From Stercorarius parasiticus (Eukaryota; Chordata; Aves; Charadriiformes; Stercorariidae), in the NCBI GenBank assembly GCA_013396915.1, contig VWZL01003474.1, positions 8,843 through 72,842 on the forward strand: a stretch of DNA of 64,000 nt. The letters are read 5' to 3'. The position numbers and the translations under genes are program-made. Shown here piece after piece: positions 27,501-39,568 of the stretch (positions are counted from its first letter, which is position 1; the number at the start of each line of letters is the position of its first letter). The notes beneath the pieces are model-generated. The model had not been told where the DNA came from and made no database searches. It was given only the letters and a program-made list of their open reading frames with translations.

Positions 27501-30500
27501 CTAAGATCACAGGTTATCAGAAGTAAACTAAGAGATAGTTACGTTTTGCACCAACCCCAGAGTTTAACCTGACCAACAACAACCTGACGACGCTCATCCA
27601 CCAAGATCCTGCCTCCATTAGCGGAGAAATGCCATTGGGGGTGGTGGTCACATGTTTTGGTTGAGTTGGAACCTGGGGATTTATCTCTGCAGACTAGTGC
27701 ATATCACTCCCCTAATTGGATGCCACAAAACCAAGTTCTAATATAGACAATTTTTCACACTGTTTTTCTTCCAGTATCAAAAGGGTATTTGTGTTTCTTC
27801 TAGAAAACTAGGTATATGCAGAGCTCACCTCACCCAAACTAAAAATAAAAAAAGGGTGCATGCTTATAATAACCCAACAGCTCAGACACCCCAGCTGACT
27901 TCCATATTTTATTTCAAAGGAAAAAGAAAACCTATGTGTCCTGGCAGATCTGCGCAAAAATCTAGCCTCAATTGTAGCTCCATATTGAGGATTCTTTCCT
28001 AGGAAAGCATCTCAGGTACAACCATTTCTTTTCAAAGCCTTGACAAACATATCTATGGCTCCTGACTTACAGTGGTGGAAGGTCACCAGCGCAGTTCACA
28101 CTACTTGGGTCTCACTGCGCAACTCAAGTTGGAGACAATGATCCATGAAGAGACACATGGCTTTCCTAGAAAATAAAGTCTGTCTAAATATTTTAGCAGG
28201 ATAACGCCTTCTTCCTTCGTGGAAAAATGTGTCTTTCATGGCCTGTCTTATCTCGGTTATGAAAAAAAAAATGCCTTTCATTCAAGTTGCCGTACAATGA
28301 TCTCGTCCTACCAGTACTAGACATTCCCTCTCTCTGAGCCCATGTCTCCTAGCATTGGGTCTCCAGCATGAATAATTGCTCTGCACAGGCCTGGCGATGG
28401 GCAGAGCGCAGGTTTTCTTGACATCTCTACAACAAAGTCAGACTTCACCCCGGCTGGCTTTGTTCCCTCCTGGCGGGCGGGCAAGCTCAGCTCGGGAAAT
28501 GGTGCACTGCAAGGGTAGGTATCAAGTGAGCAGAGATTCGCAATGCAGCAGGACACAATCCTGCAGCAAGCATTTCTGCCAGGATCCCTCTATCGACGAG
28601 CAGCGAAGCTCTGACAAGGGACTTCAAAATACCCTCATCTGCTCAACATCTGGGCACCCTCCTGTCTGTTCGACCTGTGGCCACCTCCAACTTAGCGTGC
28701 ATGGACCCGACTCGCTGGCGGCCACCCTCTCTGCGGTTCCATCCTTCTCTTTATTGCCTAAAATTATCTCATGTGTTCAGCTGTATGTCCCTTCCCCAAG
28801 ATCAGCTAGAAAGAAAAGCCATTTTTGGCACAGCTAGTAAAAGGCGGATGAAAATACTTACTTAGTCAACAACATAAAATGTAGGTCAGTTGTAATGGAT
28901 TCACATAATACCCGATATACTTACAATACAACCCAGATAGAAAGGTTCACGTTTCTAAAATGTAAGGTAACACACCAACAAAGAGGGGTGTGCAGGATCC
29001 TTGGTATTTTGACATCTGAAATTTGTAAACTGAAGAGAATTTATATGTAAATGACAGCCTTAGTTCAAGCAAAAACTCAGCACTTGCTGTAGCAAACGCT
29101 ACTGAATTAACATCAGCTTTATGGTCGATCATCTCACTGGCCTTAAAGCATATCATATAGAAGTACAAGAGTGACAAGACACTAGAAGAATGAGATTTTC
29201 CAAGTAAACCAGCAACCTGCCTGCCATCGCGGCAAGCTTCAGGACAGGCTATTTTCCAGGGCCAGATTGAAGCAAAACAAAAAAACTTTCTGCCTGCCTA
29301 AAATAAACCCCCTGGGTGAGCGTCTGTCTCTGCTCGTGTTCTCAGTCTCTACAATATACTTGGTTATTTGCTTTGTTTTCATGATATTTAAGATTAAGTT
29401 ATTACATTTCCAGATATTTCCCCATAGACATTTTCTTAAATAGCTTACGTTGAAATAGTAATAATCCTTTGGATGGTCCAACTGATTGTTCACCTTATTT
29501 TCTTTTCACGAGGGTAGGTCTGTAAATTAGATCTCTCTTCTCCAAAGTTTTCTTGGATGAATGGTTTCATTAATAAGAAAAGAAACAGAAATCAATTCAA
29601 GCATTCAAAAGGCTCCAAAGAAAAATAATTTCAAAGCAAAAAGAATTTAGGAAATTTCAAAGCCCAGAGGAAAAAAAGGACTTTATCTCTTTTCTATAAA
29701 TTGTAGCCTAAAAAATAAGGGAAAATATACAGCAGGTTAAACAAACTTGGCAAGAAATGCAAAATTTTAGTTAGATATACTGATTTTCTAACGTTTCTTT
29801 CCTGATGATGTCTTTTTAGGATAACTTTATGCTCTAAGCCATTAAGAAATTTTGTTTGATATTTTATTTAAAATTTCCCTTTCTACTTTCATCCAAGCAC
29901 TAAATTACATACGGCTTTTTATCTTTGCATCCCAAATAATATTTCTCTCCCTGTGATGCTCACACCTTTGTCAGACCTCTAGCCTTGCTGAGCACCTACG
30001 TTTCTGGTTCTCAAAGGTTTTGTGTCCTCTGCTGAGGAAGAACGGTGGCTGTGAGGTGTAAAACCAACCCCTGGCTAAGAGGTAACTCCTTGTAGAAGAG
30101 ATGCTGGGATGTACATGCACGGGTGTGCATTTCTACACACTCAAGAAAGGAAAATTCAGAAGGAAATTGTGTTTTATTGATCCCATTGACGAGCAGGACC
30201 TTCCTATAACAAGATCTGCAAGCAAACACTTTTGCTGAATAGTCTACAAAGTGTCACTGGCAGCAAATCATCCTATTCTTAGCTCTGTATAATTTGTAAG
30301 GACATTTGAAGGCATGTGCTAGGGCATAAATCATTTACAGTACACAATTACTGTAATTCATGTGAATATCATGTAATATCACGTGAAATTTAAGTTAGTT
30401 CACTCTGAACTCCAAACAATTACCACTGCGGTGATTTTATAAAATGTCTCTTCCCTTGGGAAGAAAGCATCTAAATCAAGCTCGGTTTCAAGCCACAAAA

Positions 30501-33500
30501 ATTAATTATAGGTATTCTCACCTCAACATGCAGGAAGCTGGGCGCATAAATCCCCACATCAAGCTGAGGCTCATATAATTTTAAGCATTACACAAGCCCC
30601 AGATTCCAAATTTAAATTAAAAGCTCACCTAAACTAGGAGAACCTCTTCAGTCTTACAACTATTTTTTTCACTTAAATAAAAGCAAACACACTAAAACGG
30701 TCAAAAAAATGTGGGCTTATAAAATCATGTATCCTTTATGTCATACTATTCCAGGAAAAGTTTAGTTACACCAATTTTAAATAGAGTAAACTCCCGTTCA
30801 TCCAGCTAGCTGTGGTTCAGATCAAAGTTGTATCTGCTCCTGTGTCACCGCCTTACCTGAAGGATATGATGAATGGGTTGGCCGCTCACAGACGAAAAGA
30901 GTGTCAGAAAAAGCAATGACACGCCACCAACATCAGTCACCAGGGCAGAGCAATGGAGCAAGGCAGGGCAATGGAGCGTACCACTCCTCAGCAGCAGACT
31001 TCCCAAAAGCAAGGTAACCCCGAAAGGCAGAGCAGGATCCATGTGGGCAACAGACTGACCTGTCTTCAGCCAAAGGAGGAGAGATCAGGTGTCTTCTCCC
31101 AGGTTACAGCTTCCTCCAGACCATAAACCACTAACGTAAAGGTCAGCTGCACGACACAAAGCCTCCTCAGCTCTGGACTGAGCTCTGCTGGGTGTTGCTA
31201 TCACAGATTAAACAGAACAGGGTCTGCAGCAGGAGAAGGTGACAGCTCAGCTGATACTTCGCCAAAAATGTAATTTAAGTCAACAAAGTACATTTAAGCA
31301 TTGTTATATTTACTTATAACAGTGTGCATATATTACTTTCATTAGCATTACGGTCACTAGCGATACACAACTTGCTACATGTTTAGACCACGTTAAAAAA
31401 TTTGTGGAATGAACATTTTTTCCCCTTACTGACTTGAAAAGCTACAAGAAAATTTTCATCATCCAAATATGACTATACCTGAGCATCATGTGCAAGTTAA
31501 AACTTTTTTTTTCTTATGCTTATCTCTATCTTCTGTCTAATTTTCAGGTATTGCAAGTTTTCATTCAACACATCTGCCATGGATTAATTTTTCTCTGGTG
31601 TTTCCAAAGCTGTGCTGGCCAGGAACAAAGCACCAGTCAAAGCCTTTAGACTTACATGTCAGTAAAGTTACCATGAGTGTTGAAAAGGGTCACCACACTT
31701 CCCTGATTTAAAATCAAGCTCAAAACACGTGTGTCTCCCAGGACAGCAGGGAAGGGAGCGGGTCCTTGTGCCCAGCACAAATAGGAGAGGTTGCTGGTCA
31801 ATACGAGCAGCCTGGGGATGTTTAATAACAACAAATACATCGCCTTCCAGAACCAGGATCATCACGAGACCCAAGATGGTCAAACAGACTCCACCACACC
31901 AGCGTTCCCATCCCAGAGGCTGCCTTGGCAGAGATATCTTGGTACCAGCCACCCGTGGTCAGCATGAGGTGGCTGGTGGCACCAAGCCCGTGGCCATCCC
32001 AGCCCCAGCCCCAGTCCAGCAGCACCCGCTGGTTTTCACCTTCGAGCAAAAGCGGCCACCTCCTGCTCCAGCCACTGAGACGGCCACTGCTTCGGTCCTG
32101 TGTCCGACAGCTGCTGATGCCGGGTCCCTTCCCACGTTTGCCCTGGTGACCACTCAGGCTGCTACAGGGGCAAATCCTTGGGGGTTTTTAGAAAAAAAAG
32201 GAGCAGACGAGGGCATGTGCAGCCAGCAGCCCCCCCGGCCACCCCCTCCCACCATGGCTCCTTCAGTCCGGCTGCACAGCAAAGCCTACACAGGGAAAAT
32301 TGTCAGCAGTACTCAAAAAACCCAGCTTTGGTCCCATCCTGGCTCCCCACTGCGACCCCTGAGGAACACCAGGGAGCAACAGCAACCAGCATTTCACCTT
32401 CCTGCCTGGAAATCATCTTGCTGAAGGAAGAATTCCCCATCACAACCTTTCCCAGGTTAAACCAGAGTCACCTGCCCGGAGCCAGCATCCCCATGAGAGC
32501 TGGGGCTCAGGTCCCACCAGGAGTGGTACCAGGGCAGGATGGTGCACCCATTGCAGCACATCCCCTGATCACTCTCCCCAGGGGATGGCACCCAAGGAAG
32601 CCCCAGTTGTCAGCATTGATCAAACACTGCTCACCTCCTCCTCCTCCCCAGCACCATCCTGCAGCAAAACGCCCCATCTCGCTCATTTATACAGAGGATG
32701 GAGGAGCTGGTTTAATTGACAGATCTGCAGCTCCGGGGTTTGCCATGCCATGGGTGCATGACAGAGGGTGTCCCAGCACCGGCAAGGCTTAATATTAAGA
32801 ATGTAATCTGTAAAGAAGAGCTCAAAATCATGGATATGCACCCACCTAAGTGCTAACGTCATTAGAAAAGGTTGACATCTCTTGTTTTACAGCCTGGAGC
32901 CAAACGGATCCACAAATTCCTGTAGAGCGAAACCTTCCCCAGCACCATCACCACCACTCTGAGAGGACGGCACAGCTCAAACCACGCAACAGCTCATCCC
33001 TGGTGCCAGGGAGAAGTTTCCCAAAAAGCGTACTTCTATTCCAAACCTACTTTCAGTATGAAAAGAAATTATCTTTTTGTCAGAAAAAAAAAGGTAACTG
33101 TCTCAGCTGGAAAGAAGCATCATGACGAGGGTATTTGAGAGTTCAGTGGGAAGCTTGCTTGACTCAAGCCAAAATAAACTACAGAGAGTCAACCCCAAAG
33201 TATGAGATATCCTCCGACACAGCTTTCCCAACGGCACCATGAGGAAACGATGCAGAGGGAGCACTATTCATTAAAATCAAGCCAGTGAGAATTATCTTTG
33301 TGTTACAGGAAATGTTTTGCCGAATACTAACAAATAGGCTCAGGAGCATCCCAGATCCAATCAAACACTGGGAACTGTCATGGGTAACTACTACAGAGCG
33401 AGTGCTACTAGTTAAATCCAACCTCACCACTCCCAGTCCCAACTCGTTCCTGGTAGCGAGGTGACCGGCAAAAAGCAGCAGCCGATGAGGCAGCAAGCAC

Positions 33501-35569
33501 TGCTACGAGTCACCCAAAAGGCACGCGAACTATTACAGGTAACGTATTTTAAAGGTAGATTCGTGTGTCTGATACCCAATAACCTCCACCCTAACCTAAG
33601 GCACTTTTCTCATTCAATTCTGTGTGGTAAGCCACAGTTAAATTTCCTCACATCTGTGAGCAACCCCTTGTACAAACGCACCCTATTTATCACAGCCAGT
33701 CCTTGAATTGTCAGTCTTTCACACAGCCAACACCAGCAACCCTTCCACGTATCTCCTCTGGAGGAAATTTATTTCCTTGCCTTTTACAAAAAAATAATAA
33801 AAGGATGCTTATGATCATTTTTTATTAATTTTTTGCTATATTTTTTTCCACAGTCTGATGGCTAGCATCATCTCACCAGCTCTTTATTTGACAAGGCTGA
33901 ACAGGGGCAGGGTGCAGGGGATGCAGGAGATTCAGGAGATGCTCACAATGAAGCGGGGCTGGACCCCGCACAGCACCACAAGCTGGTGTCTCCCCGCCGC
34001 AGCCGTGACACAGCAAAGGGAAAACAATCTGTGATTTAAGTTAGTTAATCAAAACTTCAATTGATCCACTTTGTATTTTCTTTCTCTTTACTTTCTAACA
34101 ATTTAGGGCAAATTTTTTAATTAAATACAAAGGCTTTTCCATGTTTCAGAAAATTAATCACTTTTGGCATTTATTAGTTATTCATTTCTGTTTAAAACAT
34201 GTTTTATAATTCATTAAAGTACCTCAAAAATTAAATTCTTAACAGCCCTAGGCCCAAAATATGTTTAAGTAAGAAAATTAAGCACAGTAATAAATAGTGA
34301 AGAATTCTGAAATATTAATTTGGCCTGTAGCATTTCAAATGTTTATTTGCAATAATTAATTTGAAACCAAGTTTACATTGCCTTTGTCAGTAGTTTGCTG
34401 GGAACTTTCAGTTACGTTACTAATTTCCTCCAATTTGCCCTTCTGGTGGCATATTCCATCACTGACTGCCACTGCCAGTGCATTTAAATTAATTCTTTCA
34501 GCTAGTTTGGAGTTTGATCATTTTCCATGAGGCGCAGAAATTAGCAAGACCGCTAAAGGATACGTTCACGGTTTGGCGTGGGGGGAATTAGCTAACCGAA
34601 GCTGATTATTAATGCTCGGTAGATTTTCTGCTCCCCCTTCTGCACCGCGGAGCCTAAGCAAATGAAAGCACTTATTTTAGGACTGGCACAAGCGATAACA
34701 TATTTGGTGTCAGAAGGAAATGCACATGCCCCACAGAGGCAGCCTCTGATAGAAGTAAGTATAAATCAAGATATAAGGAATCCCATACACCTAAGAGAAG
34801 TCTCAATTAATGAGTTATTATAGTTTCTCACACCCCCCAGCAGCCCTTACAGGACACGGTGACACAGGGCAGTGCTGTCTCTTCATCACCCTTCAGCAAG
34901 CCAGATAATGTGCTTTTTTAACTCAACAAGGCAAGCTGTTAAGTAATTTTTATTCCTAAAGTGTTGGTCTTACTAGCACAATTTAATGAGAACTTTTCTA
35001 TTGTAGAATTTGTTCCAGATGCTGAACTCTGGAGTATCACAGCATATTAAATTGCAATAAATTTCCTGAACAAAATAGTAAACATGTCCAAAGTTGTATT
35101 TACAAGCATACAGGTATCTAAGTCACTTTTGCTAAAGTAGCATTCAATAGCTTCAGATCACTGAAAATATACACCTGACCTCTAATTTTGATCTCAAAAT
35201 ATCTGTATTTATCTAAAAAAAAAAAAAATAAATCTGTATTTTGTGGATTCTGAGGTTTTTGCTCTAGATCAGAAGCTTCCAAATTTGCCTCTTGCTACTG
35301 GTTCCCAGATCAGAAGGTTCCCACTGGCTGCAGTGATTTCAGGTGTTAATGAAGAGCAGATGAGCCTGAAAAGCAGCAAGTTCCATGTCCAAGGATTGCC
35401 CAAATGCTTCTCCATGAGGCGTCCAGCTTGGATCCCGTGCAAGACTCCTGTCCCCTGATGCCGCCTGTAGACTCTGCTGCCATCCTGGCCACATCACGCT
35501 TCATCCTTCTGCCCCTCCTTTCCCAGTGTTGCCAATATTAGGAAAGCCAGTGAGGCTGTGAACTCGGCG
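21568..35569. other. Intergenic, no gene supported
   Basis: Fourteen kilobases dominated by unique AT-rich DNA. Candidate conserved non-coding stretches lie at about 22060-22470, 22860-23400, 25210-25400, 26930-27170 and 34320-34620. Octamers ATTTGCAT occur at 22915-22922 and 26937-26944. A-rich runs occur near 24251 and 27235. The GC-richer frames at 31729-32424 and 32178-32792 lack recognisable domains. Confidence 0.55.
30335..30356. repeat. 8-bp inverted repeat
   Basis: TTACAGTA at 30335-30342 and TACTGTAA at 30349-30356, with spacer CACAAT. Short enough to be a chance event. Confidence 0.5.
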
Positions 35570-35691
35570 TTCCTGGAGATGTTCCTTTGAGCAACCTGGT
35601 CTAGGGGGAGGTGTCCCTGCCCATGGCAGGGGGTTTGGAACTAGATGATCTTTAAAGTCCCTTCCAACTCAAACCATTCTATAGTTCTGTG
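35570..35691 (+). mobile_element. CR1 LINE 3' end, truncated
   Basis: About 120 bp of CR1 3' terminus: 'gagcaacctggtctaggggg', 'gtgtccctgcccatggcagg', 'gaactagatgatctttaa', 'gtcccttccaactcaaacc' and the tail 'attctatagttctgtg'. Strong 5' truncation is typical of this family. Same orientation as the next copy, less than 1 kb to the right. Confidence 0.93.
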
Positions 35692-35699
35692 CTCAGAAG

Positions 35700-36265
35700 T
35701 TGGTCCCTGAGCAGCGCCCAAGCCCCCTCCAGAGCCCTCCCCGGCAGGCAGCTGCCTGCGCCCGCTCTTCCTGCCTTCAGTGGAGCGCAGGGAAGAGCTG
35801 ACTGCGGGACAGCCGGGGTGAAGCCCTTTCAGCACAGCTCTCGGGGTCTGTGCGCCGACCCCGCAACCAGAACAGCACATTGTTCTCAACGGCGCGGCCG
35901 CAGGTAAAAACAAACAAACAAACAAAAAAGCAATTGAATTCCAATACCGTCTTGCTTGTGCATCCTCCAGGCGTAAGCGGTCTCTGAACGTTTTCGTATG
36001 GGACAAAAGCCCTGTGTGAAGGCTCCCAGCAGTCGCCCCCCCAGACTCCCCCTCCCGGCCGGTGCGCTGCGGGCGCGGTGCGGTGCCTCCCTCTGCTGAC
36101 GGCGGCGGGGAGCGCAGGCAGCACAGCACGGCTGGTACCGAGCTCCGGGACCGCCCCGCGGCGCCCCCGACAGCCCGTGGCACAGAACAGCCCCACGCCC
36201 ACCCCTCCACGACAGCCCCGCCGGGCAGGGCCAGGCTTCAGCGAGCAAGTCCCGCGTTAAACACC
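35700..36265. promoter_or_regulatory. Orphan CpG-rich segment between two CR1 copies
   Basis: Two GC/CpG-dense blocks, about 35700-35905 and 36025-36265, separated by a (CAAA)n run and AT-rich sequence. Examples: 'acggcgcggccgcagg' and 'gctgcgggcgcggtgcgg'. It is the richest CpG region in the window. Open frames on both strands (189 residues minus, 35641-36210) follow from the low stop density and have no recognisable domain. It may be an orphan CpG island promoter. Confidence 0.45.
35906..35930. repeat. (CAAA)n simple repeat
   Basis: Short CAAA microsatellite within the CpG-rich segment. Confidence 0.8.
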
Positions 36266-36361
36266 ACGAAACCCCTTACAGGCACCGCAAGGGGCGCAAT
36301 ATAATTTATTTATATTCACCAATATTCAGTGTTTTGAGGGCGCTGTATATCCGTACCTAAC

Positions 36362-36722
36362 TAGCATCCGTTTGAGTGTGGCCAGGAGGTCGAGGGAGGT
36401 CATCCTCCCCCTCTGCTCTGCCTTGGTGAGGCCGCACCTGGAGTATTGGGTCCAGTTCTGGGCTCCCCGGTTCAAGGACAGGGAACTGCTGGAGAGGGGA
36501 CAGCAAAGGGTTACAAAGATGATTAGGAACTTCTTTACTTTGAGGGTGGCAGAGCCCTGGCACAGGCTGCCCAGAGAGGTGGTGGAGTGTCTGTCTCTGG
36601 AGACATTCAGAACCCACCTGGACGCGTTCCTGTGCAACCTGCTCTGGGTGACCCTGGTCTGGCAGGGGGGTTGGACAAGATGATCTCCAGAGGTCCCTTC
36701 CAACCCTATGGTTCTATGATTT
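36362..36722 (+). mobile_element. CR1 LINE 3' end with internal deletion
   Basis: Clear CR1 3' end: 'gtggccaggaggtcgaggga', 'ggagtattgggtccagttct', 'gttacaaagatgattagg', then 'aacttctttactttgagg', 'cacaggctgcccagagagg', 'gatgatctccagaggtccct', and the tail 'ggttctatga'. The stretch normally lying between 'gatgatta' and 'ggaacttcttta' (a couple of hundred bases in the consensus as I remember it) is missing, indicating an internal deletion. Low apparent divergence suggests a younger copy. The left boundary is approximate. Confidence 0.93.
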
Positions 36723-39562
36723 CTCAAGAGAAGAGCAATGAAGAGTTGCAGCCTCTCTGCGCAGCAGCCCCCACACTGTGCTCCACCCCTGCTACTACAG
36801 CGGCTTCCTCACCTGTGAAACTACTAAAAACTCAGCCCAGAAGTTTAAGGCAACACAATGCCTGTTTCTAACACCTGGCTATGTGATGAACATCCAGTTC
36901 AGTTACAAAGACCCCAAACAAGCCTTACGGCTTTCAGTACATCCAGCTACCAAATTAGCAATGCACTGTGCCAGTATCAGTGCTTCACAAACGCAGTTAT
37001 ACTTCCTTCTCGAAAGCTTTTAAAAGTAAAAGCAAATATAACCTCTTAAATTAAGAAGTACCTAGCCCTTTGCAGTTGTGAATCCCAGCCATCCCAGCAC
37101 AGAGCAGGACACATAGCTGGATGTTGACAGCCACAAGAGCCAGAAAGGTACCTGTTCAGGAATAAAGCAATTTGCACTATTAGCCAGTATTAAACTTCAT
37201 TGTTTAGACACTGGGGACTTGGCGTAGTATTGCTATGGATGCCAAAAAAATTTAAAAAATATAAAAATAAATCAAAGAGCAGGCACCAAACTGGCTATGG
37301 AGAGTTCATTTGCTCCGAGGCTGGAATTGCAGAGAAACAGAGCCACGGCAGAGCCGCAAGGCAGCCCTTGCCCAAGCGCTGGGTAAAACTGTCCTTAAGG
37401 GACTGTGGAAGAGCAAGGAAGAATACTGACCTGCACTGAAAGTTCTCTGCCTTTCAAAAAGCCTACAAGAAGCCCAGCATCTTTCTTTAAGAGAAGTTCC
37501 CCAGAAGTTCTGAGAGGAAATTGTTAAACAAAAAATAAATAAAGTTAAATGCCTATTTTGCCAAATACACCAGCAGACACCAGCTCACTCTTCCTGCTAC
37601 ATGCTAGTGCTCGGGCAAAGATACATTTGAAGTGGAGGATGGCACACATGCTGCCCCACTGCCGTCCTGCTAGAAGGGCACCACATTCAGTAGTAAATCT
37701 TAACCTTCACTTCATAAAGACAAGGAACAATCTAAAAGGAGCTCTAAATTCATGATTTCTGCTAAGACCAATGCATCATTTAACTGTGGTCTCAATCCTT
37801 ACCTCCTGCTCACCATCCTTGAGGTCTGTCACTGAACAGGTTATGCTCAAGGAAAAACAGCCCAGTCTCCTCAATGTCCCAGTTCCTTGGTGTCCATCAT
37901 GATAATACAGCTGTTGATGATGTGAACTTGATCTCGTGACTACCTCTGGAAAGCTACTCAGCTGAAGTAAGCACATTTTAAGTATCTTTGAGAGCATTTT
38001 CTTCACCTTAGAAGATTTTTCTACCCCATAAAAGCACAAGAGACAGACGTGGGAAGGTGCCTCTTACAATCATAAAGCTTCAGAGATGAATCGTGGGGAA
38101 AACAGCTTCTGAGAATCAATATTTGCAGGAAAGCAAAACAAGCAGGGTGCGATTCAGGCACAATCCGAAGTGTCCTTTCCAACACACGGCCTCTCCCTGT
38201 CCTTCGTTTCTAAAAACACTAACCGGCATCTGATGAGCAAGGTTGGTTGTTTTCTAATCCATGCCTTGTCTCTTCTCCCAGCAGCAACATCTTCACCAAG
38301 CCTACAGGACCTCACTGCCTGAGACTTCGGGGTTTTCAAGGTTTTTTTATTTTTTTGCTTTAAAATTATTTTGAAGTAAACTTTTTGTCTAGTTTGGTTA
38401 TTCTTTCCTGCCTACCTTCAATGAAATTGAGGAAATCACCACTATCTTGTACATTTTTCACATGTTGGCTCCCATATGGTTCAGCCACCCACTCTGTCCC
38501 AGCTCCAGGTGTAGCTGTGCAGTTCACTCTCCAGCTGCAGGAGGAGTCCCTAGGACCAGGTCCACCACCGCTCTGCCAAGCCCTGGCCCGGCCTCGGGAG
38601 CGCCCCAGGCATGCTGCGGGCTGCCACTGATGGGCAGGGGCAATGGAACAGCCCTCTGCCGCAAAAACCTCCGTCTCTATTTAGCTCCTGCTTTTTCTTC
38701 CCTATTTCAGTTACCAATTCATTAAGGAAAACATTAAAAAATGAAAAAAAAAACCAACACAGGGAAAAAACCCAAACCATGCTGAAGCACTTAATCCTTC
38801 CCCAAATTGCTGAGGGGTTCATCTGCAGATGACCTCAGAGCTCCTTCCTTCAGGAAGGGCCATCCCAGGGCCAGGCAACTCCTCCCCCAGGCAGGCCTGG
38901 AAGTGCTTCACCATGTGAGCAAACATCACCCAGGAGATGGTCTTACTTCAGACAATTGTGGAAAAATCCTTTCTGTGTATTTGGACTGATAGAGTAACTG
39001 AAAAATAAGGTATCCGTAACCCATTTTGAATACAAGCAGCAATACTAGTTACCAAATACTGTAGAATTTTAAGTCCAGATATTGCAATTTAACTCCAATG
39101 CAATTTTATGCAAGTATCTCCTATTCTTGTCCCGTGATGGGGATTATTAGCTGCACGCTGAGCTGTTCTGTCACTTACCAGTGAGGAGATCAACCACATT
39201 TGGCTTCGCAGTAACGGTTCACATACAGGAGAGGAGAGTTCAATGATCTGCAGCAATTTATCAGCTTAAATCCAAAGACGAGGTGGTGTCAGGAGGCAGA
39301 GCTGCCTAACACAGCTCCCAAGACCTCACACAGCAAATGCTGATGCACAGACTTAACTCTGACCAGGTGGGCAGGTCACTTTTTAATGTGATTACTCTCA
39401 TTCATTACCTACATGCTTGTATTTTCAGAGGGCCAAACCTTTGCAGGAAAATTATTTCCTCCTAATATACAGAGCCAAAGCTGAACAGATACCTGAAAAA
39501 CATACAGAAGGCAGATCATCCCACCCTAAAGTAATACATCAATCCTATCAGTGAATGTATGT
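36723..39562. other. Intergenic, no gene supported
   Basis: Unique mixed sequence between the second CR1 copy and the presumed 3' limit of RPS6KA6. Short frames only; nothing recognised. Confidence 0.6.
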
Positions 39563-39568
39563 TTTATT
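39563..39568 (-). terminator. Candidate distal polyadenylation hexamer
   Basis: AATAAA on the minus strand about 5.7 kb downstream of the RPS6KA6 stop. It is one of several hexamers in this AT-rich stretch, chosen as the most distal before the sequence becomes more mixed. Chance occurrence is easy here. Confidence 0.2.

Noticed and set aside
28376..28837. 153-residue plus-strand frame
   Set aside because: No domain, no supporting signals, overlapping minus-strand frame equally open.
31729..32792. Two overlapping plus-strand frames of 231 and 204 residues
   Set aside because: Moderately GC-rich DNA, different frames, no recognisable domain, no splice or promoter context; Pro/Ser-rich composition follows base content.
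35641..36248. Minus-strand frames of 189, 141 and 120 residues
   Set aside because: All three frames of the same CpG-rich block are open, which reflects low stop density, and one begins within the CR1 tail.
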